Shown here piece by piece: positions 56,436 through 64,000 of a stretch of 64,000 nt of DNA. The DNA is from Actinotalea endophytica (GTDB lineage Bacteria > Actinomycetota > Actinomycetes > Actinomycetales > Cellulomonadaceae): contig NZ_JAOVZU010000002.1 in assembly GCF_025717005.1 (NCBI RefSeq), forward strand, positions 159,480 to 223,479. The letters run 5' to 3'. The notes beneath the pieces were generated by a model that had not been told where the DNA came from, did not search any database, and was given only the letters and a program-made list of their open reading frames with translations. The number at the start of each line of letters is the position of its first letter. Position 1 is the stretch's first letter. The translations under genes were made by a program, and so were the position numbers.

Positions 56436-57718
56436 GCGCCGAGTCCCCCGAGCCCAAGGAGCAGGCCGTGGCGGCCTCTGACGACACGACGGCCGCGAGC
56501 ACCGAGCCGGCATCCTCCGGCGGCGACCGCTGGCGTGAGGCGTACTTCCGGATCATCTCGGGCGGCTGGGCGGTGAGCCTGGGCGCGGTGATCCTCGCGG
56601 TGCTGGCCGGCTCGCTGATGATCATGGTGACCGACCAGGGCGTGCAGGCGGCGCTGCCGTACTTCTTCGCCCGCCCGGGCGACACCTTCGCGGCGATCGG
56701 CAGTGCGGTCGGCGGTGCGTACGCGGCGCTGTTCCGCGGCGCGGTCTGGGACTTCCGCGCGGACGACTTCGCGGGCGCCATCCGACCGTTCACGCAGAGC
56801 CTGACGATGGCCACCCCGTTGATCGCCGCCGGTCTGGGTGTGGCACTCGGCTTCCGCGCCGGCCTGTTCAACATCGGTGGCAAGGGCCAGATGCTCGTGG
56901 CCGCCGCGGCCGGTGGCTGGGTGGGCTTCGGCGTGAGCATGCCGTTCCCGCTGCACATGATCGTCGCGATCGTCGCCGGCGTGGCCGCGGGTGCCGTCTG
57001 GGCCGGCATCGCGGGCGTGCTCAAGGCGTTCACCGGGGCCCACGAGGTGATCACCACGATCATGCTCAACTACGTGGCCTTCTACCTCGTCAGCTACATG
57101 CTGGCGACGCCGGGCCTGCTCCAGGCGCCGGGGTCGTCCAACCCGAAGACCCCGCCGATGCAGGACACGGCGGTCATGCCGGACCTCCTCGGGCCGCGGT
57201 ACAACCTGCACTGGGGCTTCGTCTTCGCACTCATCGCCGTGGCGTTCGTCTGGTGGCTGCTCAACCGCTCCAAGGTGGGCTTCGAGTACCGCGCCGTCGG
57301 CGAGAACCCGGACGCGGCGCGGGTCGCCGGCATCAACGTGCCGCGCACGACCGTGTCCGTGATGCTCGTCGCCGGTGGTCTGGTCGGCCTGGCCGGGGTC
57401 ACCCAGGTGCTCGGCACCGTGACCACCGGGTTCAGCTACGACATCGACGCCGGCATCGGCTTCGACGCGATCACCGTCGCCCTGCTCGGCGGGTCCCAGC
57501 CGATCGGCGTGCTGTTCGCCGCGATCCTGTTCGGCGCGTTCAAGGCCGGCGGGTCCGTCATGCAGGCCGCCGAGAACGTGCCGATCGAGATCGTGACCGT
57601 CGTCCAGGCGCTCATCGTCCTGTTCATCGCGGCGCCGCCGCTGGTCCGGGCCGTGTTCCGGCTGCCCCAGCCCGGTGCCCGATGGACCCGCTCCAGCCGG
57701 AAGGAGGTGGCGGCATGA
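56432..57718 (+). CDS. Nucleoside ABC transporter, permease 1
   Basis: A 428-residue permease of the BPD_transp_2 family, with about nine to ten membrane segments and a 40-residue acidic N-terminal tail. Segments GFRAGLFNIGGKGQML and EYRAVGENPDAARVAGIN (the cytoplasmic loop that meets the ATPase) are characteristic. Its ATG overlaps the ATPase stop, and its own stop overlaps the next gene (ATGA), so the three are translated together. It acts as a heterodimer with permease 2. Confidence 0.9.
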   Translation: MSAESPEPKEQAVAASDDTTAASTEPASSGGDRWREAYFRIISGGWAVSLGAVILAVLAGSLMIMVTDQGVQAALPYFFARPGDTFAAIGSAVGGAYAALFRGAVWDFRADDFAGAIRPFTQSLTMATPLIAAGLGVALGFRAGLFNIGGKGQMLVAAAAGGWVGFGVSMPFPLHMIVAIVAGVAAGAVWAGIAGVLKAFTGAHEVITTIMLNYVAFYLVSYMLATPGLLQAPGSSNPKTPPMQDTAVMPDLLGPRYNLHWGFVFALIAVAFVWWLLNRSKVGFEYRAVGENPDAARVAGINVPRTTVSVMLVAGGLVGLAGVTQVLGTVTTGFSYDIDAGIGFDAITVALLGGSQPIGVLFAAILFGAFKAGGSVMQAAENVPIEIVTVVQALIVLFIAAPPLVRAVFRLPQPGARWTRSSRKEVAA

Positions 57719-59001
57719 CCGCCACGACGAACGCCCCGGCTGCACCTGTCGAGGTCCGGCACGTCACGGTCGTCTCGCGCAAGGCGCCGATCGCGCTCGC
57801 GTCGTTCACCGCGCTGTTCGCACTGCTGATCGCCCTCGCGCCGCGCGAGGGGAGCACGAACTTCCGGCTCGCCTCGGACGGCGACTTCGTCACGCTGCCG
57901 GCGCTCGTGGTGCCCGGCACCGCGACGGCCTGGGTGTGCGTGGTCGTCGCGGCGGTGCTGACCGCTGTGGCCTTCGCCTACGTCCGGGCCCAGCGGAAGG
58001 TCCCGCTGTGGGTGTCCGCGGTCTTCGCGTTCGCCCTCCTGTTCGGCTTCCTGGCCTGGGCCGGCGCCGGCAGCGCGCGTGACTTCCCGGTCTCGACGCT
58101 GATCTTCAACACGGTGCTGCTCGCCGTGCCGCTCGTGTTCGGTTCGCTCGGCGGTGTGATCGGTGAGCGGGCAGGCGTGGTGAACATCGCCATCGAGGGG
58201 CAGCTGCTCGCCGGGGCGTTCACCGCGGCGATCGCGAGCTCGCTCACCGACAGCGCGTGGGCCGGGCTGTTCGCGGCGATGGTCGCGGGCGTCACCGTCG
58301 CGGCCGTCCTCGGTGTCTTCGCGATCACCTACAAGGTGGACCAGATCATCGTCGGTGTCGTGCTCAACGTGCTGGTGATCGGCCTGACGAGCTTCTTCTA
58401 CTCCGAGGTGCTGGTGCCGAGCGCCGAGCGGCTCAACTCGACGACGCGCTTCGGCCCCACGCCGATCCCGGTGCTGTCGGGGATCCCGATCATCGGTCCG
58501 GCGCTGTTCAACCAGACCGTCGTCGTCTACATCATGTACCTCGCGGTCCCCGCGGTGTGGTTCGCGCTGTTCCGCACCCGGTGGGGCCTGCGCCTGCGTG
58601 CCGTCGGTGAGCACCCCCAGGCTGCGGACACCGTCGGCATCAAGGTCGAGCGGATGCGGTACGCGGGCGTGCTCGTGGCGGGCGCCGTGGTCGGCATCGG
58701 TGGCGCGTTCTACACGATCGTGTCGGTCTCCTCGTTCAACAAGGAGATGACGGCGGGAGCGGGCTTCATCGCGCTGGCCGCGGTGATCTTCGGCAAGTGG
58801 CACCCGGTCCGGGCCGCGCTCGCCGGTCTGCTCTTCGGTGGGGCGTCGGCGCTGCGCAACGCGTTGGACATCGTGGGTGCGCCGGTGCCGAGCCAGTTCA
58901 TGCTGATGCTGCCGTACGTGGTGACGATCCTCGCCGTGGCCGGGTTCGTCGGTCAGTCGCGGGCGCCCGCGGCCGACGGCCAGCCGTACATCAAGGAGTG
59001 A
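57715..59001 (+). CDS. Nucleoside ABC transporter, permease 2
   Basis: A 428-residue permease paralogous to permease 1, with about ten membrane segments. The segment GERAGVVNIAIEGQLL and the ATPase-contact loop LRAVGEHPQAADTVGI match the corresponding parts of permease 1. The ATG at 57715 follows AAGGAGG and overlaps the upstream stop. The N terminus carries a short cytoplasmic extension of about 25 residues. cdd begins three bases after its stop. Confidence 0.9.
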   Translation: MTATTNAPAAPVEVRHVTVVSRKAPIALASFTALFALLIALAPREGSTNFRLASDGDFVTLPALVVPGTATAWVCVVVAAVLTAVAFAYVRAQRKVPLWVSAVFAFALLFGFLAWAGAGSARDFPVSTLIFNTVLLAVPLVFGSLGGVIGERAGVVNIAIEGQLLAGAFTAAIASSLTDSAWAGLFAAMVAGVTVAAVLGVFAITYKVDQIIVGVVLNVLVIGLTSFFYSEVLVPSAERLNSTTRFGPTPIPVLSGIPIIGPALFNQTVVVYIMYLAVPAVWFALFRTRWGLRLRAVGEHPQAADTVGIKVERMRYAGVLVAGAVVGIGGAFYTIVSVSSFNKEMTAGAGFIALAAVIFGKWHPVRAALAGLLFGGASALRNALDIVGAPVPSQFMLMLPYVVTILAVAGFVGQSRAPAADGQPYIKE

Positions 59002-59003
59002 GC

Positions 59004-59402
59004 GTGCCCGAGGTCGACTGGGACGGCCTGCGAGCAGCGGCGATCGAGGTCAGCGCGCGTGCCTACGTGCCGTACTCGCACTTCCCGGTCGGAGCCGCGG
59101 CGCTGGTCGACGACGGCCGCATGGTGGTCGGCTGCAACGTCGAGAACGCGTCCTACGGGCTCACGCTGTGCGCCGAGTGCGCGCTCGTCTCGGCGCTGCA
59201 CGTCTCCGGCGGCGGCCGCCTGGTGGCGTTCGTCTGCGTCGACCAGCACGGGGACGCCCTGATGCCGTGCGGTCGCTGTCGCCAGCTGCTGTGGGAGCAC
59301 GGGGGAGCGGACCTGCAGGTGGCCACGGTGTCCGGGATCCGGCCGATGACCGACGTCCTGCCGGACGCCTTCGGCCCGGACGACCTCGTCGCGAGAGGAT
59401 GA
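59004..59402 (+). CDS. cdd: Cytidine deaminase
   Basis: The enzyme deaminates cytidine and deoxycytidine to uridine and deoxyuridine, the first step after uptake. The 132-residue protein is the small tetrameric form. The zinc site is complete: Cys and Glu in LCAECAL and the two Cys in PCGRC. YSHFPVGAAAL and VENASYGLTL form the substrate pocket. GTG at 59004 is five bases after AAGGAG; an in-frame GTG at 58998 overlaps the permease stop and is less likely. It precedes deoA. Confidence 0.94.
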   Translation: MPEVDWDGLRAAAIEVSARAYVPYSHFPVGAAALVDDGRMVVGCNVENASYGLTLCAECALVSALHVSGGGRLVAFVCVDQHGDALMPCGRCRQLLWEHGGADLQVATVSGIRPMTDVLPDAFGPDDLVARG

Positions 59403-59478
59403 GGGGTGGTCGCCCACCGGCGACCAGTGGACTCGGCACCGCCCGACCGGCGGTCAAGCAGGCAAGGACGGAGACGCG

Positions 59479-60789
59479 ATGAGCGGTCCTGAGGCGTTCG
59501 ACGCGGTCGACGTGATCCGCACCAAGCGGGACGGCGGCAGGCTGTCGGACGGGCAGATCGACTGGGTGATCGACGCCTACACGCGCGGAGCCGTCGCCGA
59601 CGAGCAGATGTCCGCGCTCGCGATGGCGATCCTGCTGAACGGCATGGGGCGCGCCGAGATCGCCCGCTGGACGGCAGCGATGATCGCCTCGGGCGAGCGG
59701 ATGGACTTCTCGGGGCTGAGCCGCCCGACGGCCGACAAGCACTCCACCGGTGGCGTCGGGGACAAGATCACCCTGCCGCTCGCGCCCCTGGTCGCCGCGT
59801 GCGGGCTCGCCGTGCCCCAGCTCTCCGGGCGGGGCCTCGGCCACACCGGCGGCACGCTGGACAAGCTCGAGTCGATCCCTGGCTGGCGGGCCGCGCTGTC
59901 GAACGACGAGATGATGCGCCAGCTCGACGAGATCGGCGCGGTGATCTGCCAGGCGGGGTCCGGCCTGGCGCCCGCCGACCGCAAGCTCTACGCGCTGCGC
60001 GACGTGACCGGAACCGTCGAGTCGATCCCGCTGATCGCGAGCTCGATCATGTCCAAGAAGATCGCCGAGGGCACCGGTGCGCTCGTGCTGGACGTCAAGG
60101 TCGGCAGCGGTGCGTTCATGAAGGACGCCGACCGCGCGCTCGACCTGGCCCGCACGATGGTCGAGCTCGGGACCGACGCGGGCGTGCGGACGTCCGCGCT
60201 GATCACCGACATGTCCACGCCGCTGGGCCTGACCGCGGGCAACGCGCTCGAGGTGCGCGAGTCGATCGAGGTCCTGGCGGGCGGCGGCCCCGCGGACGTC
60301 GTCGAGCTGACCCTGGCACTCGCGCGGGAGATGCTCGAGCTCGGTGCCCGGCCCGGTACCGCCACGGTCGACCCCGCCGACGTGCTCGCCTCGGGCCGTG
60401 CGATGGACGCCTGGCGCGCGATGATCGCGGCCCAGGGCGGCGACCCGGACGCGGTGCTGCCGGTGGCCCGGCACACCGAGACGGTCCTGGCCCCCGCCGA
60501 CGGCGTGCTGGTCGAGCTCGACGCGCTCGCGGTCGGCATCGCGGCCTGGCGGCTCGGTGCCGGACGTGCGCGCAAGGAGGATGCGGTGCAGGCTGGTGCC
60601 GGCGTCGAGCTGCACGCGAAGCCCGGTGCCGTGGTCCGCGCGGGGGAGCCGCTCATGACGCTGCACACCGACACGCCGGAGCGGTTCGAGCGCGCCAAGG
60701 ACGCGCTCGCGCACGCCGTGGTCGTCGCGCCCGAAGGTTCCCGGCCGCCGGAGCGGCCGCTGGTGCTCGACCGGGTCGGCGGAGCCTGA
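59479..60789 (+). CDS. deoA: Thymidine phosphorylase
   Basis: The enzyme cleaves thymidine and related pyrimidine deoxynucleosides with phosphate to free base and deoxyribose 1-phosphate. The 436-residue protein has the family signature in SGRGLGHTGGTLDKLESIPG, the phosphate-binding KHSTGGVGDKITL (near residue 85) and a C-terminal domain. It is complete. The distinction from uridine-accepting pyrimidine-nucleoside phosphorylase cannot be made by eye. The ATG at 59479 follows GGAG. A 76-base space separates it from cdd. The next gene starts one base after its stop. Confidence 0.93.
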   Translation: MSGPEAFDAVDVIRTKRDGGRLSDGQIDWVIDAYTRGAVADEQMSALAMAILLNGMGRAEIARWTAAMIASGERMDFSGLSRPTADKHSTGGVGDKITLPLAPLVAACGLAVPQLSGRGLGHTGGTLDKLESIPGWRAALSNDEMMRQLDEIGAVICQAGSGLAPADRKLYALRDVTGTVESIPLIASSIMSKKIAEGTGALVLDVKVGSGAFMKDADRALDLARTMVELGTDAGVRTSALITDMSTPLGLTAGNALEVRESIEVLAGGGPADVVELTLALAREMLELGARPGTATVDPADVLASGRAMDAWRAMIAAQGGDPDAVLPVARHTETVLAPADGVLVELDALAVGIAAWRLGAGRARKEDAVQAGAGVELHAKPGAVVRAGEPLMTLHTDTPERFERAKDALAHAVVVAPEGSRPPERPLVLDRVGGA

Positions 60790-60790
60790 G

Positions 60791-61723
60791 ATGGCCTGGC
60801 AGCTCACCAGCATCGTGCGCCGCGTGCAGCGGCTCTTCGGCGCGGGTGGGCCGAGCGCCCCGGCGCCACTGGTCGCCACCGACCCGGCGGTGCTGCGGGC
60901 GGCGCAGGTCCGGGACGGGCTGCGCCCGGACGAGCGGCGCGCGTACGACACCTGGGTCGCGGACCGCCCCGAGGCCTCGCTCGTGCTCGCCCGCGTGCTC
61001 GCCGGGACCGGGCGGCTCGCGCCGGTCGCCGAGATCGCGACGGCCTGGGGAGGCTGGGACGCCGACGTGCAGGCCGCCGTCGCCGACCCGGTCCACCACC
61101 TCACGAAGGCCGGTACCCAGACCGACCAGACCACGTGCGGGTCGTCGTCGCTGCTGATGCTCGCCGCGGCGGGCGACCCCGTCCTGGCGGCGTGGCTCGC
61201 CGCCGGCTGGCTCGGCGAGCACCGGCCCCCCGAGCTCTCCGGCGCGGACGACCGGGCGCTCGCCGTGCTCGCCGAACGGCCGCCGGCCGCGCGGTTCGGC
61301 GTGCTGCAGAAGGTCCTGCACCGGCGGAGCAACCGTGGTGCCCTCGGCCCGCTGGCCTGGCCGCAGTCACTGGGCACGCCGCCGTGGGGCGTGGCGCGGC
61401 TCGCGCGCTACCCCGGAGTGACCTACGGCCACCACATGGTGGACGACTCCGACCGTCTCGAGCTCGCCGACGTGCTGGCCTCGGTCGCCGGCTGGGTCGG
61501 GCGCGGCGTGCCGGTCCCGCTGTTCGCGGGTGGTGACACCGGTGGCGGCCTGCAGGCCGCCGTGCCGCGTCACGTGGTGCTCGCGGTCGGCACGACCTCC
61601 GCCGGGCTCGAGGTGTTCGAGCCCTCGTCCGGCCGCGTGCTCACCCTCGCGGGCGGCTCGACCGGTCCACGCCCTGCGCTCGGTGGCTGGAGCCACCTCG
61701 TCTGGGCGGTGCTGCCCCGCTGA
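60791..61723 (+). CDS. Uncharacterised protein with a cysteine-peptidase-like Cys/His arrangement
   Basis: I do not recognise this 310-residue soluble protein as a named family. It has a basic N terminus and no signal peptide or membrane segment. The motif Q110-TDQTT-C116-GSSSLLMLA resembles the oxyanion Gln and nucleophile Cys plus helix of papain-like and C39-like cysteine enzymes. H261 in PRHVVLAVG followed by E277-P278 (FEPSSG) sits where such enzymes place the His and the Asp-Pro or Asn. I infer a papain-like fold, perhaps a peptidase or acyltransferase. It starts one base after the deoA stop, so it is probably co-expressed with nucleoside salvage. Confidence 0.6.
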   Translation: MAWQLTSIVRRVQRLFGAGGPSAPAPLVATDPAVLRAAQVRDGLRPDERRAYDTWVADRPEASLVLARVLAGTGRLAPVAEIATAWGGWDADVQAAVADPVHHLTKAGTQTDQTTCGSSSLLMLAAAGDPVLAAWLAAGWLGEHRPPELSGADDRALAVLAERPPAARFGVLQKVLHRRSNRGALGPLAWPQSLGTPPWGVARLARYPGVTYGHHMVDDSDRLELADVLASVAGWVGRGVPVPLFAGGDTGGGLQAAVPRHVVLAVGTTSAGLEVFEPSSGRVLTLAGGSTGPRPALGGWSHLVWAVLPR

Positions 61724-61779
61724 ACCCTGGCGCCCACGCCCGCCGGGGGCCACGATGGAAGCGAGGGAAGGGAGCTGCC

Positions 61780-61995
61780 ATGAGCACGATCCCTGGCGAC
61801 GAGACCTGGGTGGACGCCGGTCTGGTCCCGCAGGACCCGGACGCGGTCCGGGAGGCCGCCGACGACGTGCGCGCCGCCGAGCACCTGCCCAGTGCCGCCC
61901 GTCCCGACCTGGCCGACGAGGCGTCGGAGTCCGACGTCGTCGAGCAGTCCCTCGAGGCGGGCGACGAGGACGAGGACGACTACCAGGAGGCCTGA
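61780..61995 (+). CDS. Small acidic protein of unknown function
   Basis: A 71-residue, strongly acidic, soluble protein without cysteine. The N-terminal part 'GDETWVDAGLVPQDPDAVREAADDVRAA' and the acidic tail 'GDEDEDDYQEA' suggest an actinobacterial family, but I cannot name it. The ATG at 61780 follows AAGGGAG, supporting translation. Its last 16 bases overlap the end of the histidine kinase gene on the other strand. Such proteins are often disordered binding partners; that is only inference. Confidence 0.65.
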   Translation: MSTIPGDETWVDAGLVPQDPDAVREAADDVRAAEHLPSAARPDLADEASESDVVEQSLEAGDEDEDDYQEA

Positions 61996-63407
61996 GACCC
62001 GGTGGGCCCGGCAGCGCCAGTCGGTCCGGTGGGCGCCTGCGGCAGCTCGACCAGGAACGCCGCGCCGCCCTCGGGTGCGGGCCGGGCCGACACGCGGCCA
62101 CCGAGCCGGACCACCAGGCCCGCCGCGAGCGAGAGCCCGATGCCCGACCCGCCGGCGCCGCGGTCCCGGTGGCGCTCGTGCAGCACGCCACGCTCGAACG
62201 CCACCGGGTAGTCCTCGGGCGCCAGGCCCGGGCCACCGTCGCGCACCTCGAGGGTCGCGACGCCCGACCCGGCAGCGACCTCGATCACCAGGGGCCGTCC
62301 CGCCGGCGTGGCCCGCAGCGCGTTGTCCGCCAGCAGGTCCAGCACCTGACGGACCCGCCGCGGGTCGGTGCGTACCGGCACGGGAGTGGCGGCGTGCACC
62401 GTGACCGGCACGCCGGCCGACTCCCCGCGCGGTCCCCAGACGTCCGCCGCGGCACGGGCGACGGCGGCCAGGTCCACGTCGGTCACGTCGAGGGAGAAGT
62501 CGTCCGCGCCGAGCCTCGCCAGGTCCAGCAGGTCGCCGACCAGCTGCTCGAGGCGCTCGGCCTCCGCCAGGATCGTGCCCGCGGCCCGTTGCGCCTGCTC
62601 GCCCGTCGTGACGCCGTCCGCGATCGACTCCGCGAAACCCCGGACCGCCGTCAGCGGCGTCCGTAGCTCGTGCGAGACCGAGTGCAGGAACGCGCGCTGC
62701 CGACCCTCGCTGTGGGCCAGGGAGTCGGCCAGCGCGTTCACGCTCGCGGCCACGTCGGCGACCTCCGTCGGTCCCTCGACGGGTGCGCGCAGGTCCCGCC
62801 TGCCCTCCCGCATGCGGTGCGCGACGTCCGCGACCCGCCGCAGCGGACGGCTGATCACACCGGACAGGGCTGCGCCGGCGATGCCCGCGCCGAGCAGGCC
62901 GACGAGGGCGGAGATCGTCACGGCGCGCGCGATCGAGGTGCGCAGGCCCGGCGCGTACGTCTGGACCAGGGCGAAGCCCGACGGGCCGACCGCGCGGCCC
63001 TCGACCAGCACGGTACGGCGGTCGACGACCACCGTCCGGGAGAGGTCCTCGGCACCGTCGGCGAGGCCCGTCCGGCGCACCACGGCCAGGGCCTCGGCCG
63101 GCCCGGTCAGCTCACCGTCGGCAGCGACGGCGACGACCGCGACGCCCTGCACGGTGAGGCTGGGACCGAGCTCGTCGACGAGGGTGCCCCAGCGATCGGT
63201 GGGCCGGTCGGCGAGGGCGAGGGCGAGCGCGTCGGCCTCGGCCGCGAGCGCAGCGTGCGCGGCCGTCCGACCGGCCTGGTTGAGGATCCTGGTCGCGACG
63301 AGGGCTGCGACCAGGGCGGCGACCAGAGCCACGACGAGGGAGGCGGCGGCGATCCGGCCGGCCAGCGTGCCGCGAACGCCGCCGCGCGGCGCGGCCGGGG
63401 CGCTCAC
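61980..63407 (-). CDS. Membrane sensor histidine kinase
   Basis: A 475-residue two-component kinase. Two membrane segments (about residues 19-42 and 163-185) flank an extracytoplasmic sensor region of about 120 residues; then follow a HAMP domain, the phosphorylated His246 (HSVSHELRTPL) and a catalytic domain with the N box (DLLADNALRATP), DGGPGL and GGSGIGLSL. The stimulus cannot be told. The tail has a Gly-Pro-Thr repeat and its last bases overlap the acidic-protein gene. The GTG at 63407 overlaps the stop of the response regulator (GTGA), so the two are one unit. Confidence 0.92.
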   Translation of the reverse strand: MSAPAAPRGGVRGTLAGRIAAASLVVALVAALVAALVATRILNQAGRTAAHAALAAEADALALALADRPTDRWGTLVDELGPSLTVQGVAVVAVAADGELTGPAEALAVVRRTGLADGAEDLSRTVVVDRRTVLVEGRAVGPSGFALVQTYAPGLRTSIARAVTISALVGLLGAGIAGAALSGVISRPLRRVADVAHRMREGRRDLRAPVEGPTEVADVAASVNALADSLAHSEGRQRAFLHSVSHELRTPLTAVRGFAESIADGVTTGEQAQRAAGTILAEAERLEQLVGDLLDLARLGADDFSLDVTDVDLAAVARAAADVWGPRGESAGVPVTVHAATPVPVRTDPRRVRQVLDLLADNALRATPAGRPLVIEVAAGSGVATLEVRDGGPGLAPEDYPVAFERGVLHERHRDRGAGGSGIGLSLAAGLVVRLGGRVSARPAPEGGAAFLVELPQAPTGPTGAAGPTGSQASW

Positions 63408-64000
63408 GACCGGCCGGCCCAGCCCGCGTAGCCCACGCCGCGCACCGTCCGGATCGGTGCGTCCTCGCCGAGCTTCGAGCGGAGCTGGGCGACGTGCACG
63501 TCGACGGTGCGGGTACCGGCTGCCGCGGCGTAGCCCCAGACCGTGGAGAGCAGCTCCTCCCGGGTGAAGACCCGGTCGGGGTGGGCGACGAGGTGGGCCA
63601 GCAGGTCGAACTCGGTGGGGGTGAGGTCGACCGGACGGTCGCAGACGCGCACCCGTCGGGTCTCCCGGTCCAGGCTCACCGCGCCGAGCTGCACGGCCGC
63701 CCGCGCGGGACCTGCGGCGCGGCGCAGCACGGTGCGCACGCGGGCGACCAGCTCGCGTGGGCTGAACGGCTTGGTGATGTAGTCGTCGGCGCCGAGCTCG
63801 AGGCCGAGAACGCGGTCCACCTCGTCGTCCCGCGCCGTGACGAACAGCACCGGTGTCCAGTCGTCCTCGCCGCGCAGGGTCCGGCAGACCTCGACGCCGT
63901 CCATCCCCGGCAGCCCGATGTCGAGCACGAGAGCGACCGGCCGGTGCGTGCGCACGGCCCGGAGCGCGTCGCGGCCGTCGCGGACCAGGTGCACGCCGAA
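63404..64000 (-). CDS. Response regulator, OmpR/PhoB family, 5' end outside the window
   Basis: The 198 visible codons cover most of the protein: receiver domain with the phosphoacceptor Asp in LVLDIGLPG and the Lys in YITKPF, then a C-terminal winged helix DNA-binding domain of the OmpR/PhoB type (about the last 95 residues, with LTPTEFDLLAHL). The frame runs off the window edge without a stop, so about 25 N-terminal residues with the acidic pocket are missing. An in-frame GTG near the edge is too late to be the start. It pairs with the kinase just downstream. Confidence 0.92.
   Translation of the reverse strand, partial: FGVHLVRDGRDALRAVRTHRPVALVLDIGLPGMDGVEVCRTLRGEDDWTPVLFVTARDDEVDRVLGLELGADDYITKPFSPRELVARVRTVLRRAAGPARAAVQLGAVSLDRETRRVRVCDRPVDLTPTEFDLLAHLVAHPDRVFTREELLSTVWGYAAAAGTRTVDVHVAQLRSKLGEDAPIRTVRGVGYAGWAGRS

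Noticed and set aside
55067-57745. 892-codon open frame on the minus strand
   Set aside because: It is antisense to the nucleoside ATPase and permease genes, which have full family motifs.

Overview
The window is a 64 kb stretch of very GC-rich, densely coding chromosome. GTG starts, ATGA/GTGA stop-start overlaps and leaderless-type promoters are common. Gene content (sigE/rseA/htrA, DUF3117, DUF3046, dapD/dapE by the succinylase route, FolP2, NrdR, LexA with actinobacterial SOS boxes, RNase Y beside recX-recA) points to an actinobacterium. A member of the Micrococcales, possibly the Cellulomonadaceae, is my best guess; that placement is inference. I see no phage, insertion sequence, CRISPR array or RNA gene.

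Layout. 77-8,900: cold-shock protein, MFS transporter, PAC2 protein, a REC-PP2C phosphatase, a HelD-type RNA polymerase-recycling ATPase, a matrixin-like protease and serA. 9,000-14,900: acyl-CoA ligase behind a tandem palindromic operator, nrdR and an SOS division inhibitor divergent from lexA, lactate dehydrogenase, an Lrp regulator and a YitT-type membrane protein. 14,900-33,150: DinG-type helicase, flavoprotein, hflX, a methyltransferase, the coupled set dapF-miaA-extradiol-like gene, two YbjN proteins, miaB, gluABCD, RNase Y, recX, recA and DUF3046. From memory, the order nrdR/LysM/lexA ... hflX-dapF-miaA ... miaB ... recX-recA-DUF3046 resembles the Rv2718c-Rv2738c region of Mycobacterium tuberculosis.

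33,177-33,290 is a run of G then C that looks like an unresolved sequencing gap. Beyond it lies a second conserved block resembling Rv1201c-Rv1224: dapD, dapE, LOG-like gene, folP2, PIG-V-like mannosyltransferase, DUF3117, aminopeptidase, O-methyltransferase, sigE, rseA, htrA and tatB. Then come trpS, a 2H phosphoesterase, a frameshifted YihY gene, sdhCDAB (reverse strand), a mannose-1-phosphate guanylyltransferase and an M20 amidohydrolase. 53,700-61,720 is a nucleoside uptake and salvage operon: BMP lipoprotein, ATPase, two permeases, cdd, deoA and an unrecognised protein with a cysteine-peptidase-like Cys/His arrangement. The window ends in a small acidic protein and a sensor kinase/response regulator pair, the latter cut by the window edge.

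How the genes work together. lexA, recA and the LysM division inhibitor form an SOS unit with visible LexA boxes. sigE-rseA-htrA-tatB is an envelope-stress unit with a recognisable autoregulatory promoter. Two ABC uptake operons each carry a strong hairpin directly after the binding-protein gene, likely setting binding protein above membrane components. The window is mostly core genome. I do not see a clear new multi-gene system; the best leads are the Cys/His protein at the end of the nucleoside operon, the three-box SOS region, the apparent ATC start of the O-methyltransferase and the widespread leaderless promoters.
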